A DNA stretch of 64,000 nt from Thiomonas sp. X19. GTDB lineage: Bacteria; Pseudomonadota; Gammaproteobacteria; Burkholderiales; Burkholderiaceae_C. Both the position numbers and the translations under genes were made by a program. Shown here piece by piece: positions 32,103 through 42,055 of the stretch. The notes beneath the pieces are model-generated. The model was given only the letters and a program-made list of their open reading frames with translations, made no database searches and was not told the origin of the DNA. The stretch lies in the NCBI RefSeq assembly GCF_900089495.1, contig NZ_LT605203.1:3935427-3999426 (forward strand), written 5' to 3'. Each line of letters begins with the position of its first letter. Within the stretch, counting starts at the first letter, position 1.

Positions 32103-32765
32103 TCAAAGGCCTGCCCCAGCCTCACGTGAGGCCTCGGAGAACACCGCGCGGAACATGGCCGGTGTGAGTCGTCCGGTGTTCTGGTTGTAGCGGCTGCAGT
32201 GGTAGCTGTCGTACAGGGCGATGCCGCGCAGTCCGTGACGCGCGCCATGCGCGAAGCGGGCTGCGGACGCCTTCAGGCCCAGAGCCATGAGCACCGCACC
32301 GTGGCCCACCGTGCCCAGCGCGACGATCACCTTGAGTTGCGGCATGGCCTGTATCTCGGCCACCAGATAGGGGTTGCAGGCGCGCACCTCGGCAGGCAGA
32401 GGCTTGTTGTCGGGCGGCAGGCATTTCACGCTGTTGCAAATGCGGCAGTTCAACAACGCCAGCCCGTCGCCCGCGGTGATGCTGGAGGGGTGATCGGTGA
32501 TGGCCACCTGCGGCTCGCGCCGCGCCAGGCCCAGTTCGGTGAGCGTGCCGTACAGCAGCGGCCCGGCGCCGTCTCCGGTGAACGGCCGGTTGCTGGCGTT
32601 GGCGCCGTGCAGGCCGGGCGCCAGGCCCACCACCAGCATCGATGCCGAAAGCGGGCCGAAGGATGGAACCGGCAGGCAGGTGTAACCCGGATGGCGCGCA
32701 TGCACCGCATCGCGAAAATCCGCCAGACGTGAACAGCGACGACAATGTGCGTCGTACACACTCAC
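32103..32765 (-). CDS. Uracil-DNA glycosylase, family 5-like (UDGb)
   Basis: Removes uracil, and in this family often other deaminated bases, from DNA. The 220-aa product has motif 1 [19 protein letters not shown] and motif 2 [15 protein letters not shown]. Cysteines in AHCRRC and [12 protein letters not shown] would hold the [4Fe-4S] cluster of families 4 and 5. Motif 1 has no acidic or amide residue at the catalytic place, as in family 5. No ATG is available; GTG 32765 or GTG 32759 is likely. The very long upstream frame is antisense to earP and efp. It lies 13 bases before uvrC, so two repair genes form an operon. Confidence 0.85.
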   Translation of the reverse strand: MSVYDAHCRRCSRLADFRDAVHARHPGYTCLPVPSFGPLSASMLVVGLAPGLHGANASNRPFTGDGAGPLLYGTLTELGLARREPQVAITDHPSSITAGDGLALLNCRICNSVKCLPPDNKPLPAEVRACNPYLVAEIQAMPQLKVIVALGTVGHGAVLMALGLKASAARFAHGARHGLRGIALYDSYHCSRYNQNTGRLTPAMFRAVFSEASREAGAGL

Positions 32766-32798
32766 CTTCGAACCGACGGCGCCTGCGCCGCCTAGCTG

Positions 32799-33956
32799 AT
32801 GAACCAACGGGATACCTGGGATCTGTTCTGTCATGTCGTGGACAACTTCGGCGACATCGGCGTGGGCTGGCGTCTGGCACGCCAGCTCGTGCACGAGCAT
32901 GGCCGCAACGTGCGGCTGTTCGTCGATGATTTGAACACCTTCCGCGTCATTTGCCCGCAGGTCAATCCGCGTCTGGCACAACAGAGCGTGGACGGCGTTC
33001 AGGTGTTCAACTGGGGCCGCCAACTCCAGCTCGAACCCGGCGACGTGGTGGTCGAGCTGTTTGGCTGCAAGCTGGCCCCAGCCTTCCTGGAACGCATCCA
33101 GCAGCGTGGTGCCGAGGGCCTGCGCTGGTTCAATCTCGAGCACCTCAGTGCCGAACCCTGGGTCGAAGGCAGCCACCTCAAGCCGTCGCCCCAGCCCGGC
33201 GGCATCAACAAGCTGTTCTTCTTTCCCGGCTTCACACCGGCGACCGGCGGCCTGATCCGGGAGGCCGATCTGCTGGCCCGGCGCGACGCCTGGCAGGCCA
33301 TGCCCGCCGCCCGCCGCATCGCCCTGCGCTCGCTCAGCCTGCCGCCTCCACCCGAACATGCCACCACCGTGGTGCTGTTCAGCTATGCGCGTGCAAAGAT
33401 GGAGTCCTGGCTGCAAAGCCTGGCCGCAGCCGATCGTCCCACCGTGCTGTGGATCTGTCCCGGCCCCATCATCGAAGCCGTCAACGACTGGCTGCATATG
33501 CAACTGCTCACCGGCCAGACCACGGTGCGCGGCAGCCTCACCCTCTGCGCCCTGCCCTTCATGCCGCAGGAGCGCTTCGACGAACTGCTGTGGGCGGCCG
33601 ACGTCTGCATCGTGCGCGGCGAAGACTCCTTTGTGCGCGCGCAGTGGGCCGCGCGACCCATGGTGTGGCACATCTACCCCCAGCAAGACGGCGCGCATGA
33701 CAAGAAGCTCGATGCCTTTTTCGACCTGTATCTCAAGGATGCCCCGGCCGACGTACGCGACGCCATCATCCCGCTGTGGACGGCCTGGAACCGCAACCTC
33801 GATCTCGACAGCGCCTGGTCCGGGTTCGTCGCCGCATTGCCGCAACTGCGCCGCCACGCCCGCACCTGGTGCAACCGCCTGGCCAGCCAGCCCGATCTGG
33901 CCAGCCAGCTGCTGACCGCTGGCCGCACCCTTCAGGCTCGCATACTGCCGCTGTAG
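32799..33956 (+). CDS. earP: EF-P arginine rhamnosyltransferase EarP
   Basis: Transfers rhamnose from TDP-rhamnose to Arg32 of elongation factor P, which is needed to rescue ribosomes stalled at polyproline. The 385-aa GT-B protein starts MNQRDTWDLFCHVVDNFGDIGVGWRLAR; the NFGDIG loop carries the Asp essential in this family. The C-terminal donor site includes LPFMPQERFDELLWAADVCIVRGEDSFVRAQWA. efp follows 72 bases downstream, the defining pairing of the EarP pathway. Confidence 0.96.
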   Translation: MNQRDTWDLFCHVVDNFGDIGVGWRLARQLVHEHGRNVRLFVDDLNTFRVICPQVNPRLAQQSVDGVQVFNWGRQLQLEPGDVVVELFGCKLAPAFLERIQQRGAEGLRWFNLEHLSAEPWVEGSHLKPSPQPGGINKLFFFPGFTPATGGLIREADLLARRDAWQAMPAARRIALRSLSLPPPPEHATTVVLFSYARAKMESWLQSLAAADRPTVLWICPGPIIEAVNDWLHMQLLTGQTTVRGSLTLCALPFMPQERFDELLWAADVCIVRGEDSFVRAQWAARPMVWHIYPQQDGAHDKKLDAFFDLYLKDAPADVRDAIIPLWTAWNRNLDLDSAWSGFVAALPQLRRHARTWCNRLASQPDLASQLLTAGRTLQARILPL

Positions 33957-34028
33957 CCAACTGTCTTGGCCCGCCCCGGCTAAAATGACGCGTTGACTTT
34001 TCAACAGACACCTGTTCTCCCCCGATTT

Positions 34029-34583
34029 ATGAAACTCGCTCAAGAAATCCGCGCCGGCAATGTCATCATGGTGGGCAAGGATCCCATGGTCGTGCAAAAG
34101 ACCGAATACAGCCGCGGTGGCCGCAACGCCGCCACGGTGAAAATGAAGCTGAAGAACCTGCTGACCAGCGGCGGCACCGAAGTCGTCTACAAGGCCGACG
34201 ACAAGCTCGATCAGGTCATGCTCGACCGCAAGGACTGCACCTATTCCTACTTCGCCGACCCCATGTATGTGTTCATGGATACCGAGTACAACCAGTACGA
34301 AGTGGAAAAGGACAACCTCGGCGACGCCATCAACTACCTCGAAGACAGCATGCCCGTCGAAGTCGTGTTCTACGACGGCAAGGCCATCTCGGTGGAAATG
34401 CCCAACACCGTGGTGCGCGAAATCATCTACACCGAACCCGCCGTGAAGGGTGACACCTCTGGCAAGGTGCTCAAGCCGGCGAAGATTTCCACCGGTGTGG
34501 AAATCCCGGTGCCGATCTTCGTTGCCACCGGCGACAAGATCGAAATCGACACCCGCACCGGCGAATACAAAGGCCGGGTCTGA
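34029..34583 (+). CDS. efp: Elongation factor P, arginine type
   Basis: Translation factor that promotes peptide bonds at consecutive prolines. The 184-aa protein has the usual three barrels; the loop at the tip of domain I reads [10 protein letters not shown] with Arg at position 32, the residue modified by EarP. Lys34-type (EpmA) or Ser-type loops are absent. Later motifs [19 protein letters not shown] and [17 protein letters not shown] are normal. A TAAAAT at 33981-33986 may be its own -10, but no matching -35 is clear. Confidence 0.98.
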   Translation: MKLAQEIRAGNVIMVGKDPMVVQKTEYSRGGRNAATVKMKLKNLLTSGGTEVVYKADDKLDQVMLDRKDCTYSYFADPMYVFMDTEYNQYEVEKDNLGDAINYLEDSMPVEVVFYDGKAISVEMPNTVVREIIYTEPAVKGDTSGKVLKPAKISTGVEIPVPIFVATGDKIEIDTRTGEYKGRV

Positions 34584-34621
34584 GCAGGACTCAACCGAGA
34601 TTTCCCATGAGCCGGTTGGAG

Positions 34622-34865
34622 CGGGCTGGTAGGTTGGCTTCCTGCAGGCGCGCGCCGCCGGTCTCCAGCAGCAACAGGGGCCGCACGGGGCGGCCGGCCT
34701 CGCAGTCGCGCAAGGCCAGTTCCGGCGCGCCGGCGATCTTGGCACCGGAGAACTTCGCCGATGCTGCCGCCCTGGAATGCGCCTTCGATGGACAGCGCCA
34801 CGGCGGCATGGCCGTCCAGGGTGCCGCGCGCGCCATGTCGGCGAAGGGCAGGCGAAGCGCCTGCG
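34622..34865 (-). pseudogene. mdcD: Remnant of malonate decarboxylase beta subunit (mdcD)
   Basis: Pieces of an MdcD-like protein are found in two frames. One frame gives GTLDGHAAVALSIEGAFQGG SIGEV-type sequence; the other continues with GAKIAGAPELALRDCEAGRP and PLLLLETGGARLQEANL. An extra T in GAAGTTCTCC near 34750 explains the frame change. The N-terminal part is shortened to a trace (LPFADMARAAP) and the C-terminal half is missing. It directly follows mdcA on the same strand, while mdcB, mdcC, mdcE, mdcG and mdcH are absent. This is a dead gene. Confidence 0.75.
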
Positions 34866-34886
34866 CCGAGCGCAGCATGCGCAGTC

Positions 34887-36413
34887 TCACCGGTTCTGGA
34901 ACCGTGAGGGCGGTTGATACAGGCCGCCCGACCAGTCCACCAGGTCCTCGATGCTGCGCGCCGCCAGCAAGGAGCGCTTGGCCTGCAGCGGACTGACGCC
35001 GAGGTCGGCCGGATAGGCGACGATGCCGCGCGCGTGAAGGTTGCGCGCCACGGCAGCGTCCGAGCGCTGGCCGATGGGCGTGACGCCGGCGATCGCCGCC
35101 AGCGCGGCACGCCGCTCCTCCTGGCCCTGCGCCTTGTACAAGTAGGCGATGCCCTCTTCGGTCACCACATGCGTGACGTCGTCGCCGTAGATCATGATGG
35201 GCGCGATCGGCATCCCGCTCTTTTCCCCGACCGCGATGGCGTCCAGCGCATCCACCAGCGCCGGCACGCCGCCTTTCTGGTACGTCTCGACCAGTTGCAC
35301 CACCAGCTTGCGCCCCCGGACAACCGGCGCGTCGGCGGTGATCAGCGACAGCCAGGCGGGGGAGGGATGGCGGCGCCCACGCGGGTCGTGCCCCATGTTG
35401 GGCGCGCCGCCGAAGCCCGTCAGCCGCCCCAGCGTCACGGTCGAAGCATTGGCGTCGGCGTCCATCTGCAAGGTCGAGCCGATGAACAGGTCCACCCCGT
35501 ATTGGCCCGCCAGTTGACACAGCACGCGGTTCGAGCGCATCGAGCCGTCGCGGCCGATGAAGAACACGTCGGAACGGGCGGCAACGTAGTTTTCCATGCC
35601 GACTTCGCTGCCAAAGCAATGCACGCTCTGCACCCAGCCGCTCTCGATCGCCGGAATCAGCGTGGGATGCGGGTTGAGCGCCCAGTTGCGGCAGATCCTG
35701 CCCTTCAGCCCGAGCGATGCGCCATAGGTCGGCAGCAGCAGTTCGATCGCGGCGGTGTCGTATCCGATGCCATGGTTCAAGGAGGTGACCTGGTAGCGTT
35801 CGTAGATGCCGCGGATGGCCATCATCCCCATGAGCACCTGCAAGTCGGTGATGTGGCGCGGATCGCGCGTGAACAGCGGCTCGATGGCGAAGGGACGGTC
35901 CGCGACCACGACGAAGTCCACCCACGAGCCGGGGATGTCCACGCGCGGCAGCGCGTCCACGATCTCGTTGACCTGGGCGATGACGATGCCCTGCCGGAAT
36001 GCGGCGGCCTCGACGAGGGTGGGCGTGTCCTCGGTGTTCGGCCCGGTGTAGAGGTTGCCCTGCGCGTCGGCCTTCTCGGCGCAAACCAGCGCCACGTGCG
36101 GCGTCAGGTCGATGAACATGCGCGCGTAAAGCTCGACATAGGTGTGAATCGCGCCGATCTCCAGCTTGCCGTCCTCCAGCAGTTGGGCCACGCGCAAACT
36201 CTGCGGCCCCGCAAAGGCGAAATCCACCCGCCGCGCGATGCCGCGCTCAAACAGCGTCAGGTGCTCGGGTCGGCTGATGCTCGAAATCAACAGGTGCAGA
36301 TCGTGCACGCGGCGGGCATCGACCTGCGCCAGGCTGCGCCAGAGGAAGTCCGCCTGCTTCTGGTTGTTGCCTTCGAGCGCGACGCGGTCGCCCGGCATCA
36401 GCAGCAACCCCAA
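34887..36413 (-). CDS. mdcA: Malonate decarboxylase alpha subunit, N-terminally truncated
   Basis: MdcA moves the acyl-carrier protein between acetate and malonate in the malonate decarboxylase cycle. The visible protein runs from VALEGNNQKQADFL through CRNWALNPHPTLIPAIESGW to the typical end SIEDLVDWSGGLYQPPSRF. The usual first 30 or so residues before PGDRV are missing: the frame opens with TTG 36413, the first ATG is 36398, and a stop lies 5 codons upstream in AT-rich DNA. With mdcD broken and the remaining subunits gone, it probably has no function in malonate breakdown. Confidence 0.85.
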   Translation of the reverse strand: MGLLLMPGDRVALEGNNQKQADFLWRSLAQVDARRVHDLHLLISSISRPEHLTLFERGIARRVDFAFAGPQSLRVAQLLEDGKLEIGAIHTYVELYARMFIDLTPHVALVCAEKADAQGNLYTGPNTEDTPTLVEAAAFRQGIVIAQVNEIVDALPRVDIPGSWVDFVVVADRPFAIEPLFTRDPRHITDLQVLMGMMAIRGIYERYQVTSLNHGIGYDTAAIELLLPTYGASLGLKGRICRNWALNPHPTLIPAIESGWVQSVHCFGSEVGMENYVAARSDVFFIGRDGSMRSNRVLCQLAGQYGVDLFIGSTLQMDADANASTVTLGRLTGFGGAPNMGHDPRGRRHPSPAWLSLITADAPVVRGRKLVVQLVETYQKGGVPALVDALDAIAVGEKSGMPIAPIMIYGDDVTHVVTEEGIAYLYKAQGQEERRAALAAIAGVTPIGQRSDAAVARNLHARGIVAYPADLGVSPLQAKRSLLAARSIEDLVDWSGGLYQPPSRFQNR

Positions 36414-36518
36414 TTTGTTTTTGTATTTTTATTTGATTGCATTGCATGCGTAATTTTGGGTTTACCAGTACACAAAACACATCCACCGTGTCGTTCCAAG
36501 TCCAAGTAGTATTGGCGC
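36414..36518. other. AT-rich divergent region between mdcA and the GntR gene
   Basis: 105 bases, markedly richer in A and T than the surroundings (for example TTTGTTTTTGTATTTTTATT on the plus strand). It should hold the GntR-gene promoter and the regulator's operator, but no convincing palindrome was found. The join between this stretch and mdcA marks the point where mdcA lost its start. Confidence 0.4.
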
Positions 36519-37196
36519 ATGGACAAGAGTCTTTCCCTCGCCGACCGGCTGCGCGAGTCCATTGAAGAGGACATCGCGACTGGCGAACTGCCCCCCGGGG
36601 CGCCGCTGGACGAAGCCGAGCTGACGCAGCGCTTCGGCGTGTCGCGCACGCCGGTGCGCGAGGCACTGATGCAGTTGGCATCGGCCGGCATGGTCGACAT
36701 CCGGCACCGGCGCGGCGCCGCCGTGGCCCAGCTCGGCCCGCAGCGCCTGATCGAGATGTTCGAGGTCATGGCCGAGCTTGAGGCCATGTGCGGGCGGCAT
36801 GCCGCCCGGCGCATGCCGGCCGAGGCACTGGCCGCGCTGGAAGCCGCGCACCTGGCCTGCGAGGCCGCGCGCAACGCCGGCGACGCCGATGCCTACTACC
36901 ACCTCAACGAAACCTTCCATCACCAGATCTACGCCGGCAGCCACAGCGGCTTCCTGTGCGAACAGGCCACGACGCTGCATCGCAGGCTGCGCCCCTACCG
37001 GCGCCTGCAATTGCGCGTCAAGGGCCGGCTGCAGGCGTCCTACAGCGAGCACCAGGCCGTCGTCGACGCCATCCAGGCCGGCGACGGCGAGCGCGCCGCG
37101 CAGGCCCTGCGCCGGCATGTCATGGTCCAGGGCGAGCGCTTCGCCGACCTGATGGCCGCGCTGGCGCAACTGCAGACCACAACGGCAGAAGCCTGA
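36519..37196 (+). CDS. GntR-family regulator, FCD subfamily
   Basis: 225-aa repressor-type protein. The N-terminal winged helix (about 8-75) contains ELTQRFGVSRTPVREALMQL, then the wing IRHRRGAAVA. The FCD effector domain (about 80-210) has LNETFHHQIYAGS and SEHQAVVDAIQAGD, with Asp/His residues in the usual metal-binding places. It could once have controlled the divergent mdc genes (MdcY-like) or now the downstream peptide-uptake genes, which lie 250 bases further along the same strand; neither is shown by the sequence. Confidence 0.85.
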   Translation: MDKSLSLADRLRESIEEDIATGELPPGAPLDEAELTQRFGVSRTPVREALMQLASAGMVDIRHRRGAAVAQLGPQRLIEMFEVMAELEAMCGRHAARRMPAEALAALEAAHLACEAARNAGDADAYYHLNETFHHQIYAGSHSGFLCEQATTLHRRLRPYRRLQLRVKGRLQASYSEHQAVVDAIQAGDGERAAQALRRHVMVQGERFADLMAALAQLQTTTAEA

Positions 37197-37446
37197 TGTC
37201 GACCGCTGCACCAAGCGCGCTGCCCTGTGGCGCAAACTTTCCAACATGGGGCGTTTGGCACCAAAATGGAAGCTGCCTGTGTACACGCTTCTCCATGCTT
37301 CATTCCCTCGCATGCGCCACGACAAGCACAGGGGCTTGGGCATGGAAGTTGCGTTTGACGAACCGCGCCTTGAGGTCGGTAGAACCCGCGCACTTTTTAT
37401 GTCATACACCCGAGCAGCTCGAACAAAAGCCCGAACGGCAAAGCCT

Positions 37447-38166
37447 ATGACCTGGTCCATCCTGGCGCGCGACGACGACGGCACATTCGGTGTCGCGATC
37501 GCCAGCCGCTTCTTTGCCGTCGGCGGGCTCTGCGTCCATACGCGAAGCCAAGTTGGGGCTTTGTCGACACAGGCGCTGATGAATCCGCTCTATGGCCCCG
37601 CCGGCCTCGACGCGCTTGCCGCGGGCTGCAACCCGGAGGAATTGGTCGCGGCGCTGACTGGCGCCGATGCGGGCCGCGATCATCGCCAGCTGCACGTGCT
37701 GCCGGCCTCGGGCAGGGGTGCCGCCCACACCGGCGCCTCGTGCATCGGATGGTGCGGCCATGCGGTGCACGACGACTTCAGCGTCGCCGGCAATATGCTG
37801 GCCGGTCCGCAGGTGATCGAAGCCACCGCGCAGACCTTCGTCGCAACCAAGGGGCAAGCGCTCGCCGAGCGGTTGATTGCCGCCATGGCGGCCGGTGAAG
37901 CGGCGGGCGGCGACAAGCGCGGCAAGCAGGCGGCCGCGCTGCGCATCCACGGCCGCGAGGACTACCCGCTGCTGGACCTGCGCATCGACGACCATGCGGA
38001 ACCCATCGCGGAACTACGGCGCCTGTATGCCAAGAGCCTGGAGCGCTACCAGCCCTTTCTGGCCTGCCTGCCGAAGCGGGACGATCCTGCCGGCCTGACC
38101 GACCGCAGCGAGATCGAAGCGCGCATCGCCCGATTCCAGACCTTGAGGCGCCAGGACACGCCATGA
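37447..38166 (+). CDS. DUF1028 family protein, Ntn-hydrolase-like
   Basis: 239-aa protein of the DUF1028 family, start [20 protein letters not shown]. The fold is related to N-terminal-nucleophile hydrolases; the function of the family is not established. Conserved parts seen are [32 protein letters not shown] and [15 protein letters not shown]. Its stop overlaps the start of the first ABC ATPase gene (ATGA), so it belongs to the peptide-uptake operon. A role in peptide or gamma-glutamyl compound hydrolysis is an inference from context. Confidence 0.85.
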   Translation: MTWSILARDDDGTFGVAIASRFFAVGGLCVHTRSQVGALSTQALMNPLYGPAGLDALAAGCNPEELVAALTGADAGRDHRQLHVLPASGRGAAHTGASCIGWCGHAVHDDFSVAGNMLAGPQVIEATAQTFVATKGQALAERLIAAMAAGEAAGGDKRGKQAAALRIHGREDYPLLDLRIDDHAEPIAELRRLYAKSLERYQPFLACLPKRDDPAGLTDRSEIEARIARFQTLRRQDTP

Positions 38167-39197
38167 CGGCCCTGCTCGAGGTCCGGGACCTGCGCACCCA
38201 CTTCACCACGGAAGATGGTGAATTTCCAGCCGTTGACGGCATGAGTTTTTCGATCGACGCGGGCCGCACGCTCGCCATCGTCGGCGAATCCGGCAGCGGC
38301 AAGAGCGTGACCTCCTTGTCCATCATGGGCCTGGTGCCTCATCCACCCGGGCGCATCGTGGGCGGCTCCATCCGCTTCGAGGGCCGCGAACTTCTGGGCC
38401 TGCCGAAAGCCGAGATGCAAAACTTGCGCGGCAACGGCATGGCCATGATTTTCCAGGAGCCGATGTCCTCGCTGAACCCGGCGTACACCATCGGCAACCA
38501 GATCGTCGAGGGCCTTTTGCGCCATCGACGCATCAGCCGCGCGCAAGCCACCGAGCGCGCCATGGCGATGCTCAGGCGCGTGCGCATTCCGGCCCCCGAG
38601 CAGCGCTTCCACGAATATCCCCACAAGCTGTCCGGCGGCATGCGCCAGCGCGTCATGATCGCCATGGCCCTCGCCTGCGAGCCGCGCCTGCTGATCGCCG
38701 ACGAGCCGACCACGGCGCTGGACGTGACGATCCAGGCGCAGATCCTCGACTTGATGCGCACGCTGCAGGAAGAAACCGGCACGGCCATCGTCCTCATCAC
38801 CCATGACCTGGGCGTGGTCGCCGAAGTGGCGGACGCGGTGGTGGTGATGTATGCCGGCCGGGTGGTCGAGCGGGCGCCGGTTCAGGCCCTGTTCGATGAG
38901 CCGCAGCATCCCTACACCATCGGGCTGCTGGGTTCCATACCCAGGCTGGATGACGCGCAAACACGCCTCGCGTCCATCGCCGGCCAAGTGCCCAACCCCC
39001 TGCGCCTGCCCTCGGGCTGCAGCTTTGCCGACCGCTGTCCGTTTGCCGACGCACAATGCCATGCCGCTGCGCCCGCACTCAGAAACGTGGGTGAAAACCA
39101 TGTCTCGGCATGCTGGAAGGCCCCTCTCGATCCGCAAGCCCTGTTTGAAAAAACACCGTCCATGGACTTCGCCGCCTGTCCGGTCATGCCCGCATGA
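38163..39197 (+). CDS. Dipeptide/oligopeptide ABC transporter ATPase (DppD type)
   Basis: 344-aa inner-membrane-associated ATPase. Walker [12 protein letters not shown] near residue 40, signature [13 protein letters not shown] near 158 and Walker [15 protein letters not shown] near 178 are intact. The C-terminus has the cysteine-bearing oligopeptide-ATPase tail ([12 protein letters not shown]). It is coupled to DUF1028 upstream and to the second ATPase downstream by 4-base overlaps. It should power the permease pair encoded at 42056-43884. Confidence 0.95.
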   Translation: MTALLEVRDLRTHFTTEDGEFPAVDGMSFSIDAGRTLAIVGESGSGKSVTSLSIMGLVPHPPGRIVGGSIRFEGRELLGLPKAEMQNLRGNGMAMIFQEPMSSLNPAYTIGNQIVEGLLRHRRISRAQATERAMAMLRRVRIPAPEQRFHEYPHKLSGGMRQRVMIAMALACEPRLLIADEPTTALDVTIQAQILDLMRTLQEETGTAIVLITHDLGVVAEVADAVVVMYAGRVVERAPVQALFDEPQHPYTIGLLGSIPRLDDAQTRLASIAGQVPNPLRLPSGCSFADRCPFADAQCHAAAPALRNVGENHVSACWKAPLDPQALFEKTPSMDFAACPVMPA

Positions 39198-40294
39198 ACA
39201 AGCCCATGCCAGCGCATCCGTCCACGGCCTCATCGCTGCTGCGCGTTGCAGGGCTGGTCAAGCATTTCCCGGTGAAGCGCGGCATCCTGGGCCGTGCCCA
39301 GGATGCCGTGCGCGCGGTCGATGGCGTGGACTTTGCGCTCGCGCCCGGTGAAACCCTGGGCGTCGTCGGCGAATCGGGGTGCGGCAAATCGACGCTCGGG
39401 CGGCTGGTTCTTCGCCTCATCGAACCCACCGCGGGACGCATCTGGTTCGACGGCGCCGACCTCGGCGCGCTGGATGCGCAGGCGCTGCGGGCGCGGCGGC
39501 GCGCCATGCAGATCATCTTCCAGGACCCCTACTCCTCGCTCAACCCGCGCATGACGGTGGGCCAGACACTCGGCGAGCCGCTGCTCCTCCACGGCCTTGC
39601 CGAGGGCCGGCGCCGCGAGCGCGTGGCCGAGCTGCTCAAGACCGTGGGGCTGGCGCCGGAACATGCGCTGCGCTATCCGCACGAGTTCTCGGGAGGCCAG
39701 CGTCAGCGCATCGGCATCGCGCGCGCCTTGGCCGTCGAACCCAAGCTGGTCGTGTGCGACGAGGCGGTTTCGGCGCTGGACGTGTCCGTTCAGGCCCAGG
39801 TCGTGAACCTGCTGCAGGACCTCCAGCAGACGTTCGGCCTCGCCTACATTTTCATCGCGCACGACCTCGCCGTCGTCAAGCACATCGCCGACCGGGTTGC
39901 GGTGATGTATCTCGGGCGCATCGTCGAACTCGCCGACAAGCGCGCGCTCTACGCCGCGCCGCGCCATCCATATACCCAGGCCCTGCTGTCGGCCATTCCC
40001 TCGCCGCAGCCCCGCACGGCACGGCGACGCATCGCCTTGGCCGGCGATGTGCCGAGCCCGCTCGCACCGCCGCCTGGCTGCCACTTCCACACGCGCTGCC
40101 CGCATGCGCGCCCGCTGTGCGCGCAAAGCACGCCTGTTCTCGCTGTGGAGGGCGGGCACGGCGTGGCATGTCATTACTGGCGCGAGATCGAGGTGCCTTT
40201 GGCCTTGCGGAAAGGCGCCGGCGGCGCGCCGGCAAACCCGCGCGTGGCCAAGCTGCAGTCGGCCTTCGCCGCCCGTACCGGAGCCCCGGCATGA
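39194..40294 (+). CDS. Dipeptide/oligopeptide ABC transporter ATPase (DppF type)
   Basis: 366-aa partner ATPase. Walker A is [13 protein letters not shown], the signature is [16 protein letters not shown] and Walker B is [18 protein letters not shown]. The DEAVSALD form (Val for the more common Pro-Thr) is normal for DppF. The C-terminal tail has [11 protein letters not shown]. It forms a heterodimer with the preceding gene product. About 190 bases without a gene separate it from the binding-protein gene. Confidence 0.95.
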   Translation: MNKPMPAHPSTASSLLRVAGLVKHFPVKRGILGRAQDAVRAVDGVDFALAPGETLGVVGESGCGKSTLGRLVLRLIEPTAGRIWFDGADLGALDAQALRARRRAMQIIFQDPYSSLNPRMTVGQTLGEPLLLHGLAEGRRRERVAELLKTVGLAPEHALRYPHEFSGGQRQRIGIARALAVEPKLVVCDEAVSALDVSVQAQVVNLLQDLQQTFGLAYIFIAHDLAVVKHIADRVAVMYLGRIVELADKRALYAAPRHPYTQALLSAIPSPQPRTARRRIALAGDVPSPLAPPPGCHFHTRCPHARPLCAQSTPVLAVEGGHGVACHYWREIEVPLALRKGAGGAPANPRVAKLQSAFAARTGAPA

Positions 40295-40481
40295 GCAACG
40301 CCTGCGACATGCACCGATCGCTGCAGTCCGGTTTCCATCGCCAAACGGGGCAGGCCATTTCCCGTTGGCGTTGTTCCAAATCCGGCCCCGTCTCGAGGAC
40401 TCGGCCCGGGTCAGGTTGGCGTCCATCGCCAAGGGCATCACAGGTCAGGATTTTTCACACTCACTTTGGGGGATTAACACC

Positions 40482-42017
40482 ATGGATCGACGTTCATTCA
40501 TCAAGGCATCAAGTCTCACGCTGGCCGGGGCCGTCGGGCATGCGTTGCCCGCTTCAGCCTTGGCCGCGCAGGTTCAGACTCTGCGCGTGGGCCTGGCCGA
40601 AGACCCCGACATGCTGGACCCGACACTGGCGCGCACCTTCGTCGGCCGCATCGTGTTTGCGGCTCTGTGCGACAAGCTGTTCGACATCGACGAGAAACTC
40701 AATATCGTGCCTCAGCTTGCGACCAGCTATGCATGGTCGCCCGACAACAAGGCGCTGACGCTGAAGCTGCGCGAAGGCGTCCTGTTCCAAGATGGCGAGA
40801 GATTCGACGCAGCGGCGGTGAAATACAACATCGAGCGGCACAAGACCCTCCCGGGGTCGAGCCGCCGCGGTGAGCTTGCACCCGTGGAAAGCGTCGAGGT
40901 CATCGATCCCTACACGGCACGACTGAATCTTTCGGCCCCTTTCGCTCCACTGCTTTCGGTGCTTGCCGACCGTGCCGGCATGATGGTCTCGCCCAAGGCC
41001 GCGCAGGCGCAAGGCGAGAACTTCGCCAACAAGCCGGTCAGCTGTGGGCCGTTCAAATTCGTCGAACGGGTCCCTCAAGGACACATCGTGCTGGAGCGCT
41101 TCGCCGAATACTGGAACAAGGACGCGGTTCACTTCGACAAGGTCGTGTACACACCCATCCCCGACTCCGCGGTCCGCCTGGCGAACCTGCGCGCGGGCCA
41201 GCTCGACTTCATCGAACGCATGGCTTCGTCGGACATCGCCGGGCTGCGCAAGGACAGCCACTTCAAGACGTCCAGCATCACGGGAATCGGCTACCAGGGC
41301 ATCACGATGAATGTCGGCAAGAGCGCCCTGGCGCAGAAGAACCCGCTCGGGCGCGACGCCCGTGTGCGCGAGGCCTTCGAGCTGGCCATCGACCGCGAAG
41401 GACTGGTTCAGGTCGTGATGAACGGCGAGGCCACCGTGGGCAACCAGTGGGTGCCACCGACCAATCGCTTCTACGCCAAGAACGTCCCCGTGCCCAAGCG
41501 CGACGTGGCCAAGGCCAAGGCCTTGCTGAAGGAGGCCGGCGTGCCGAATCCCCGCTTCACCCTGATGACGCCGACAACCTCCGACGCGCAGCGTCTTGCG
41601 CAGGCCGTGCAGTCCATGGCGCGGGACGCGGGGTTCGACGTGAAGATCCAATCGACCGAGTTCGCGACCTCGCTCAATCTGGCCGAGAAAGGGGAATACG
41701 AAGCCTACGTCCTGCAATGGAGCGGGCGCGCCGACCCGGACGGGAACCTGTTCAGTTTCGACGGTTGCAAACAGCCGCTGAACTACAGCGGTTACTGCGT
41801 GCCGGCCGTGGACACGCTCCTGAACAAATCGCGCAGCGATCTGCAGACGGCGCAACGCGTGGCCGACTATGAACAAATCGCCGCGCGCGTGCTCAAGGAC
41901 CGCCCCATTCTTTATGTCTATCACGCCCACTGGCTGTGGGGCTACACGCGCAAGCTCACCGGCGTGCGCGACATCCCCGACGGCCTGCTCCGGGTGACCG
42001 GGCTGAAGATGGCCTGA
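40482..42017 (+). CDS. Peptide ABC transporter substrate-binding protein (family 5), Tat-type signal
   Basis: 511-aa periplasmic binding protein. The N-terminus MDRRSFIKASSLTLAGAVGH has the twin-Arg motif RRSFIK, so export is probably by Tat. The mature part has SBP_bac_5 features: LAEDPDMLDPTLARTFVGR, WSPDNKALTLKLREGVLFQDG and KPVSCGPFKFVERV. GGGGGA lies 9 bases before the ATG. The substrate could be a short peptide or glutathione-like compound, judged only from the hydrolase genes in the same operon. Confidence 0.93.
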   Translation: MDRRSFIKASSLTLAGAVGHALPASALAAQVQTLRVGLAEDPDMLDPTLARTFVGRIVFAALCDKLFDIDEKLNIVPQLATSYAWSPDNKALTLKLREGVLFQDGERFDAAAVKYNIERHKTLPGSSRRGELAPVESVEVIDPYTARLNLSAPFAPLLSVLADRAGMMVSPKAAQAQGENFANKPVSCGPFKFVERVPQGHIVLERFAEYWNKDAVHFDKVVYTPIPDSAVRLANLRAGQLDFIERMASSDIAGLRKDSHFKTSSITGIGYQGITMNVGKSALAQKNPLGRDARVREAFELAIDREGLVQVVMNGEATVGNQWVPPTNRFYAKNVPVPKRDVAKAKALLKEAGVPNPRFTLMTPTTSDAQRLAQAVQSMARDAGFDVKIQSTEFATSLNLAEKGEYEAYVLQWSGRADPDGNLFSFDGCKQPLNYSGYCVPAVDTLLNKSRSDLQTAQRVADYEQIAARVLKDRPILYVYHAHWLWGYTRKLTGVRDIPDGLLRVTGLKMA

Positions 42018-42055
42018 AGCCATGGGCCGCGCCCGTCGAGGGCGCGGCCATCGAC

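Noticed and set aside
32766..34745. Long minus-strand extension of the uracil-DNA glycosylase frame (880 aa in total)
   Set aside because: The extra part is antisense to earP and efp; only the last 220 residues match the glycosylase family.
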